17,748 nucleotides of DNA from an uncultured Campylobacteraceae bacterium. Lineage in GTDB: Bacteria; Campylobacterota; Campylobacteria; Campylobacterales; Arcobacteraceae. Below the pieces are notes generated by a model. That model saw nothing but the letters and a program-made list of their open reading frames with translations, had not been told where the DNA came from and ran no database searches. Shown here piece by piece: positions 13,583 through 17,748 of the stretch (within the stretch, counting starts at the first letter, position 1; every line of letters begins with the position of its first letter). The position numbers were made by a program, and so were the translations under genes. The stretch covers positions 1-17,748 of the forward strand of contig CAJXPH010000025.1 of assembly GCA_913057765.1 (NCBI GenBank), in the 5' to 3' direction.

Positions 13583-13849
13583 ATGAAATATTATGAAAAA
13601 ATAAATAGTTACGTAAGAATCTCAAACGAACTTTTCAAAGAGTTTGAAAAAGTATTTAAAAAGAAGGAAGAATGTGAGTTAGTTTTTTTAAATAAAAACA
13701 ATGACAAAGTGAGTATTAAATCAAAAATTTTAGAGTTTCTAAATATTGATGGTTCAGAATATATGGATACAAATATAGGAACAAGAATTAGATTAGATAA
13801 AATCGTTTCACTTAATGGCGAAGATATTGGCTATTTAAATCACTATTAA
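13583..13849 (+). CDS. Small protein resembling Rof/YaeO Rho-binding antiterminator
   Basis: Protein of 88 aa. The ATG at 13583 is chosen because AAGGA (13571-13575) precedes it by 7 nt; an upstream TTG at 13541 would place the start inside the operator. The layout matches E. coli Rof (YaeO), about 84 aa: an N-terminal YEKINS segment (Rof YQPINC), a helix, CELVFLNKNNDKVSIKSKIL, then DGSEYMDTNIGTRIRLDKIVSLNGEDIG, comparable with Rof's EYLVVEAAGETRELRLDKITS. Rof binds the RNA site of Rho and inhibits termination. The similarity is from memory and by eye; a generic Sm-like fold is the alternative. It lies 59 nt after marR, with a MarR-type operator between, so it is probably MarR controlled. Confidence 0.55.
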   Translation: MKYYEKINSYVRISNELFKEFEKVFKKKEECELVFLNKNNDKVSIKSKILEFLNIDGSEYMDTNIGTRIRLDKIVSLNGEDIGYLNHY

Positions 13850-13939
13850 TAATAGAGGAGACCGTTCAGAGTTTTGTCTCAATAGCAAATAGTCATTAAA
13901 CTTATATCATAGTTCAACAATATATTAATTTTTCAATTA

Positions 13940-13983
13940 AGTTCAATTAAGTTCAATATATAAACTAAAATCTTAATTGAACT
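13940..13983. repeat. Inverted and tandem repeat at the araC 3' end
   Basis: AGTTCAATTAAG (13940-13951) pairs perfectly with CTTAATTGAACT (13972-13983) across a 20-nt loop; the second arm is part of the araC coding end (codons for VQLR). The left arm is also part of a 10-bp tandem repeat (CAATTAAGTT twice, 13934-13953). It may act as a weak terminator for araC or result from a local duplication of the gene's end. There is no strong T-run. Confidence 0.5.
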
Positions 13984-14843
13984 GGCATATAAAATTCACA
14001 TTCTAATATCCCGTTTGTAACAAGATTTTCTGGATTTTTGTATTCTACATAAGCAGGAAAATTACGAACTTCATATTCAGAATTAGGAAGCCAGTTTATG
14101 TATGCTAAATGCATCAATTTATAGAGTTCATCATGTTTACATGTAAAATTGAACTGTGCAAACTTCCCTTTACGAATAACACATTTCCCTACTTTCCCAT
14201 TTTTGTTTCTGCTCTCATTCGTTTCTATACAAGCTAAGTATCGTGCTGTATTATATGGAGAAAAAGAGGGGTGATTATGGAAAAGCCCAATATATCGGTG
14301 AGGTTCACTAAATATTCCTATTGTTTCACACCACGCATTCATATGACTCCAAATACTACTTATATCATCGTTATATCCATAAACACGCAAATACATCATT
14401 GGAATATTATCATTGTTAATAATAGTGGGTTCACTTATTTGAAATGAGTTATTAACTTCTATCATAGATATATCACAATCATATGTATTCCCTTTATAAG
14501 CGCCTTCTCTCCATTGTTTAGGCGTAAGTTTAAATTTCTTTTTGAAAGAAGCACTAAATCCAGTAGCAGTTGAAAACCCAGAATCCTTTGAAATTTGTTC
14601 TATTGTTTTGTGTTTATTGTAAAGAAGAAGGTTAGATGCTTTTTCTAATCTTGTGTTTCTAATATAGTCATTTACATTTTCGCCAATAATTTCTTTAAAA
14701 ATTCTATGAAAATGAAAAATAGAATACCCACTAGCTTCGGCTAAGTCATCTGCTGTGATATTCGATTCATAATGATTTTGAACATAGACTAATGCTAAAT
14801 TTATTTGTTCAAAGTGGGATTTACTTGTTGTTGACTTTTTCAT
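13965..14843 (-). CDS. AraC-family regulator with GyrI-like effector domain
   Basis: Transcription factor of 292 aa in the Rob/SoxS-like arrangement: an N-terminal AraC DNA-binding domain (about 8-108) with two helix-turn-helix units, ITADDLAEASGYSIFHFHRIFKE and IEQISKDSGFSTATGFSASFKKKFKLTPKQWREG, followed by a GyrI-like small-molecule-binding domain (about 128-290) with the typical MMYLRVYGY, GLFHNHPSF, and final ECEFYMPVQ segments. Such proteins bind lipophilic drugs or other small ligands and activate efflux or detoxification genes. It is divergent from an Old Yellow Enzyme gene over a 170-nt gap, so regulation of that gene is likely. No clear Shine-Dalgarno precedes the ATG at 14843, which suggests weak expression. 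Confidence 0.93.
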   Translation of the reverse strand: MKKSTTSKSHFEQINLALVYVQNHYESNITADDLAEASGYSIFHFHRIFKEIIGENVNDYIRNTRLEKASNLLLYNKHKTIEQISKDSGFSTATGFSASFKKKFKLTPKQWREGAYKGNTYDCDISMIEVNNSFQISEPTIINNDNIPMMYLRVYGYNDDISSIWSHMNAWCETIGIFSEPHRYIGLFHNHPSFSPYNTARYLACIETNESRNKNGKVGKCVIRKGKFAQFNFTCKHDELYKLMHLAYINWLPNSEYEVRNFPAYVEYKNPENLVTNGILECEFYMPVQLRF

Positions 14844-15013
14844 ACTATATTTTAACGGTGTAAAACTATAATACTATTGAATCAAGAATACAAGAATTTA
14901 AAAATAGCACAAATGATGGATAATATTCACAGAAATTTACTATGATTCAAGTAATAAAAAAAGTAGAATACCTTTAATAAAACACTATTTAAAAGAAAAG
15001 TAGAAGGAATAAA

Positions 15014-16114
15014 ATGAAAAATGTATTCAACACATATAAAATGAGAAATATAGAGTTAACTAATAGAATATCAATGGCACCTATGACAAGATCACGAAGT
15101 AGTAAAAGTGGAATACCAACAGATATGAATGCTCAATATTATGCACAAAGAGCAAGTTCTGGATTAATAATAAGTGAAGCAACACAAATATCACTTCAAG
15201 GTCAAGGATATGCAGATACTCCAGGTATCTATACACAAGAGCAAATTGATGGTTGGAAACTAGTTACAAAAGCTGTGCATAAAGAAGGTGGGAAAATTAT
15301 CTTACAACTTTGGCATGTAGGTAGAGTATCAAGTTCAAATGTAAATGGATTACAACCAATTGCTCCTTCTTCATTGATAGCAAAAGATACGCAAGTGTAT
15401 GTTTTTGATACAAAAAGAAGTAAAGATGCAACTATGATTCCAGTTGAAAAACCAAGAGAGATGACAAATGAAGATATTCAGCAAGTAATAAAAGAGTTTA
15501 GAGTAGCTGCAAAAAATGCAATAGAAGCAGGATTTGATGGTGTAGAAATACACGGAGCAAATGGATACTTATTAGACCAGTTTTTAAGAAGTAATTCAAA
15601 TAAAAGAACAGATAAATATGGTGGAAATAAAGAAAACAGAATAAATCTTTTATTAGAAATTGCAAATGAAATAATCAAAGAAATTGGAGCTGATAAAACT
15701 GGTGTAAGATTATCTCCTTTTATCAGATTTAAAGATATGGAAGATCCTGAGATTTTAGATACTTTTATGCTTGCAGCAAAAGAATTAAATAAATTAGATA
15801 TCTTGTATATTCATTTATGCGAAGCAGATTGGGATGATGCTCCACAAATTCCAGAAACATTCAGAAAAGAATTACGAGAGATATTTACAAATACAATTAT
15901 AGCAACAGGTAGTTATACATTAGAGCTGGCAAATGATGTGATAAGTAAAGATTTAGTTGATATAGTAGGATTTGGTAGATATTTTATACCTAATCCAGAT
16001 TTAGTAAATAGATTAAAAATGGGTTATCCCTTATCTGAAATAAAAGATTCTCACACTTTATTCGGGGGAAGAGATGAAGTCGGATATAGTGATTATTTAA
16101 ATTATAAAAATTAA
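15014..16114 (+). CDS. nemA: Old Yellow Enzyme family ene-reductase (NemA-like)
   Basis: FMN-dependent NAD(P)H oxidoreductase of 366 aa, the usual length for NemA. Seen: NRISMAPMTRSRS (17-29) near the flavin, LQLWHVGRVS (97-106), VEIHGANGYLLDQFLR (177-192) with substrate-binding H180 and N183 and proton-donor Y185, RTDKYGG, and TGVRLSPF; GFGRYFIPNPDL near the C terminus closes the barrel. These enzymes reduce activated C=C bonds in electrophiles such as N-ethylmaleimide, enones and nitro compounds. AGAAGGA (15002-15008) precedes the ATG by 5 nt. The divergent AraC/GyrI-like regulator is its likely activator, giving an electrophile-detoxification pair. Physiological substrate is not known. Confidence 0.93.
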   Translation: MKNVFNTYKMRNIELTNRISMAPMTRSRSSKSGIPTDMNAQYYAQRASSGLIISEATQISLQGQGYADTPGIYTQEQIDGWKLVTKAVHKEGGKIILQLWHVGRVSSSNVNGLQPIAPSSLIAKDTQVYVFDTKRSKDATMIPVEKPREMTNEDIQQVIKEFRVAAKNAIEAGFDGVEIHGANGYLLDQFLRSNSNKRTDKYGGNKENRINLLLEIANEIIKEIGADKTGVRLSPFIRFKDMEDPEILDTFMLAAKELNKLDILYIHLCEADWDDAPQIPETFRKELREIFTNTIIATGSYTLELANDVISKDLVDIVGFGRYFIPNPDLVNRLKMGYPLSEIKDSHTLFGGRDEVGYSDYLNYKN

Positions 16115-16272
16115 ATGAATCTAGTTGTTATTTCGCTATATGAATTCAAAGTATTCGATCTATCCAAAGTATGACTAGTGCCAAGTGATTCATACTAAAT
16201 TACACAATTATACAAAAGAGCTATTTCTCTCAAGTGTGAATAACAAACTCTTAGGTATTGAAAAAAGAAAGT

Positions 16273-16295
16273 GGTACATTTAAAACAAATGTACC
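16273..16295. terminator. Possible terminator hairpin in the nemA-methyltransferase gap
   Basis: A perfect 9-bp stem, GGTACATTT (16273-16281) with AAATGTACC (16287-16295), and a 5-nt loop, in the 247-nt gap between convergent genes. A T-run (CTATTTTT) follows several bases later on the plus strand and an A/T-rich tract lies on the other side. A second, weaker stem, AGTATGA (16168-16174) with TCATACT (16190-16196), lies nearer nemA. I see no gene in the gap. Confidence 0.5.
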
Positions 16296-16361
16296 AACAC
16301 TATTTTTCATAGCCTTTTAAAATTTACCATTTTTACGATTATTAATCTCTGTAGATACGTG

Positions 16362-17447
16362 TTATTTTTCAACTTTTGGCGATAAAACCCATAATTCAAC
16401 TTTTTCATTATCTCTAGAATCACTACGTTTTGTTCTTCTAGATGATGCTCTTACATCACGTCTAAGATGTAAGTCTTTTCGATAACGATTATTTTTTTGA
16501 AGTTCTTCTATTATTGGATGAGGATTATTTGCATCAACTACTTGAGTTAGATTTGAGAATATTAGAACTATCTTTCCTTCTGGATTCAGATGTTTTTTTG
16601 CTTCTTCAAAAAATCTAGGAAATAATTCTTCCTCATAGTACATTGCTTTATCAATACCTTCTTCTAGCTTATGACGAGCTAGTAACCAAGGAGGATTAAA
16701 AACAATTAAATCTGCTTTTCCATCACAATTTTCGAATAAATCACTATAAACGGGAGTTATTTTATTTTCAAACCCTAATCTTTCGATTTCTTCAGAAACG
16801 CCGATAATTGCATTTTTATTTATATCTGTTGCTGTAATATTTTCAAAACCATTTTGGATTAATTGAAAAGATAAAACACCACTTCCTACACCAATTTCAA
16901 TTACATTATTCTTAGGTCCATCATATTTTTTTAGCCACTTATCAAATAATTTTAAATGATCAAATCGTGTTGGGAAATATGTTCCATAATATGGGTGAAG
17001 ATATAAATCTAAAGTTTTAACTTCAATTCCCTTTTTATACCACTGCCATGAACTATTCATTCCTTGAATTTCAGGAAAAGATATATAGAATTCCGAAGCA
17101 TCTGGATATAATTCTTTTAACCAACCAATATTTGGAGCTTTTTTAACAGTTAATTTATTATCTTCTACTTTAATTAATAATCTATGTGAAGCTTCACGAA
17201 AAGCCGAACGATACTTACGTTGTCCTTGAAAACTTTTGTCCGTATATTTTAGTTCTAGGTTTCTTTTTAGTTCAGCTAAAACTTGTAAACCATTGCTAAA
17301 ATATTCTTCAACAATAACATATTTACCTGCAATCATATCAATAACAGTAGCCTTTGTATCCATTTTACGATAAAAACCTATTGCTTCAATTTCTGAAGTG
17401 ATGATATTTGGTCTATCTGCTTTTATTGATTCTAAATTTTCATTCAT
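16362..17447 (-). CDS. Class I SAM-dependent methyltransferase with NPPW motif
   Basis: Protein of 361 aa: an N-terminal domain of about 170 residues that I do not recognise, then a Rossmann methyltransferase domain with motif I VIEIGVGSGVLSF (182-194), ATDINKNAI (acidic D208 for SAM ribose), and NPPW (251-254), the catalytic motif of enzymes that methylate amide or exocyclic nitrogen such as PrmC/HemK, RsmC/RlmG and N6-adenine types. The C terminus is basic (KDLHLRRDVRASSRRTKRSDSRDN), which suggests nucleic-acid or ribosome contact. Two-domain layout recalls the MTS/RsmC group but the target cannot be fixed. AAGGAA upstream of the ATG at 17447 is a good ribosome binding site. It is not in an operon with visible neighbours. 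Confidence 0.85.
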   Translation of the reverse strand: MNENLESIKADRPNIITSEIEAIGFYRKMDTKATVIDMIAGKYVIVEEYFSNGLQVLAELKRNLELKYTDKSFQGQRKYRSAFREASHRLLIKVEDNKLTVKKAPNIGWLKELYPDASEFYISFPEIQGMNSSWQWYKKGIEVKTLDLYLHPYYGTYFPTRFDHLKLFDKWLKKYDGPKNNVIEIGVGSGVLSFQLIQNGFENITATDINKNAIIGVSEEIERLGFENKITPVYSDLFENCDGKADLIVFNPPWLLARHKLEEGIDKAMYYEEELFPRFFEEAKKHLNPEGKIVLIFSNLTQVVDANNPHPIIEELQKNNRYRKDLHLRRDVRASSRRTKRSDSRDNEKVELWVLSPKVEK

Positions 17448-17705
17448 ATATTTATTTCCTTTTATTATGTCGCAGTGTAATGTATACCGGCTTATATTAT
17501 GGTTTTTTTTTAAAATATCAAGGATTTATAGTAGTGAATATTGTTTTTTATATAATAAATAAGGGTTATACTAACTTCTCTTGCCCTATTCTATAAATAT
17601 ATGATTATGAAAAAGTGAAAATTTAACGATTTAGATAAACGTATAAGATTAATTAGAAATATTATTTATAAATAGCATATATCCTTCATTTGAATAGTTT
17701 GAAAT
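17448..17705. other. Non-coding contig tail
   Basis: About 258 nt upstream of the methyltransferase gene up to the adapter junction. It is AT-rich with short open frames only, none with a convincing ribosome binding site or recognisable product. It presumably holds the methyltransferase promoter; no clear -35/-10 pair stands out. Confidence 0.5.
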
Positions 17706-17748
17706 CTGTCTCTTATACACATCTGACGCTGCCGACGAAGAGGATAGT
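17706..17748. other. Illumina Nextera adapter and i5 index (assembly artefact)
   Basis: The 19-bp Tn5 mosaic end (17706-17724, starting CTGTCTCTTATACACATCT) continues into the reverse complement of the Nextera read-1 adapter up to 17738. The next 8 bases, AGAGGATA (17739-17746), are the reverse complement of Nextera index S503 (TATCCTCT), and the final GT begins the P5 primer complement. These bases are not genomic. Confidence 0.98.

Noticed and set aside
14877..14950. TTGAATCA (14877-14884) and its inverse TGATTCAA (14943-14950) in the araC-nemA gap as regulator sites
   Set aside because: An 8-bp pair at 66-bp distance is weak in such AT-rich DNA, and AraC-type proteins usually bind direct asymmetric sites; not enough to call.
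17408..17596. Plus-strand open frame of 62 codons near the contig end
   Set aside because: It begins inside the methyltransferase gene on the other strand, has no ribosome binding site and is just a hydrophobic AT-rich translation.
17706..17724. Genuine Tn5/IS50 mosaic end in the genome
   Set aside because: It continues directly into Nextera read-1 adapter, a known index and the start of the P5 primer, so it is library construction sequence.
1..17748. CRISPR array, tRNA, rRNA, insertion sequence or phage genes
   Set aside because: No repeat-spacer pattern, cloverleaf, transposase-like protein or terminal inverted repeats were seen. The only transposon end is the Tn5 mosaic end of the sequencing adapter.

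Overview
The window is about 17.7 kb of very AT-rich, densely packed bacterial DNA. Base composition, short gaps, frequent 4-nt ATGA overlaps and the general look of the proteins suggest a Campylobacterota species, probably an Arcobacter relative; this is an inference, since there is no rRNA or tRNA here. The right edge is a true contig end: the last 43 bases are Illumina Nextera adapter plus index, not genome. The left edge cuts a photolyase gene.

Layout. (1) 1-3809, plus strand: a photolyase (5'-truncated), a CrtI/retinol-saturase-like FAD oxidoreductase, a LytS-type membrane histidine kinase and a LytTR response regulator, all overlapping or nearly touching, so one operon. (2) 3892-5201, plus strand: a TIGR01777 epimerase and an SRPBCC protein that seems to use a non-AUG start, closed by a perfect hairpin that probably works in both directions. 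(3) 10401-5223, minus strand: periplasmic lipocalin, COG2907 FAD amine-oxidase-like protein, DUF1365 protein, Cfa-like methyltransferase, DUF3833 lipoprotein, short CbiX chelatase, lipocalin lipoprotein. (4) 12936-10485, minus strand: SDR, SnoaL/NTF2-like protein, GPH-type MFS transporter. (5) 12937-13849: a MarR regulator with a striking double-palindrome operator and a downstream small Rof/YaeO-like gene with a third operator copy. (6) 13965-16114: AraC/GyrI-like regulator divergent from an Old Yellow Enzyme. (7) 16362-17447: a class I methyltransferase on the minus strand.

How it works together. Regions 1-4 hold the gene set seen in light- and singlet-oxygen-induced loci of other Proteobacteria: photolyase, Cfa-like enzyme, DUF1365, FAD amine oxidase, SDR, SnoaL, MFS, lipocalin, DUF3833, TIGR01777. 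Part of such sets makes furan or methyl-branched fatty acids on phospholipids. The usual regulators (ChrR/RpoE or the B12-binding LitR) are not in the window; instead a LytS/LytTR pair sits in the photolyase operon. Three transcription units (regions 2, 3, 4) share a gapped promoter element: TATMAAC, 2 nt, ACAT, 7 nt, CTAC, then a TATAAT-like -10. I propose that these units form one regulon for membrane-lipid remodelling and photo-oxidative protection, with the LytTR protein as the first candidate activator. That regulatory link is a hypothesis from sequence alone. Regions 5-7 look like independent accessory or housekeeping functions.
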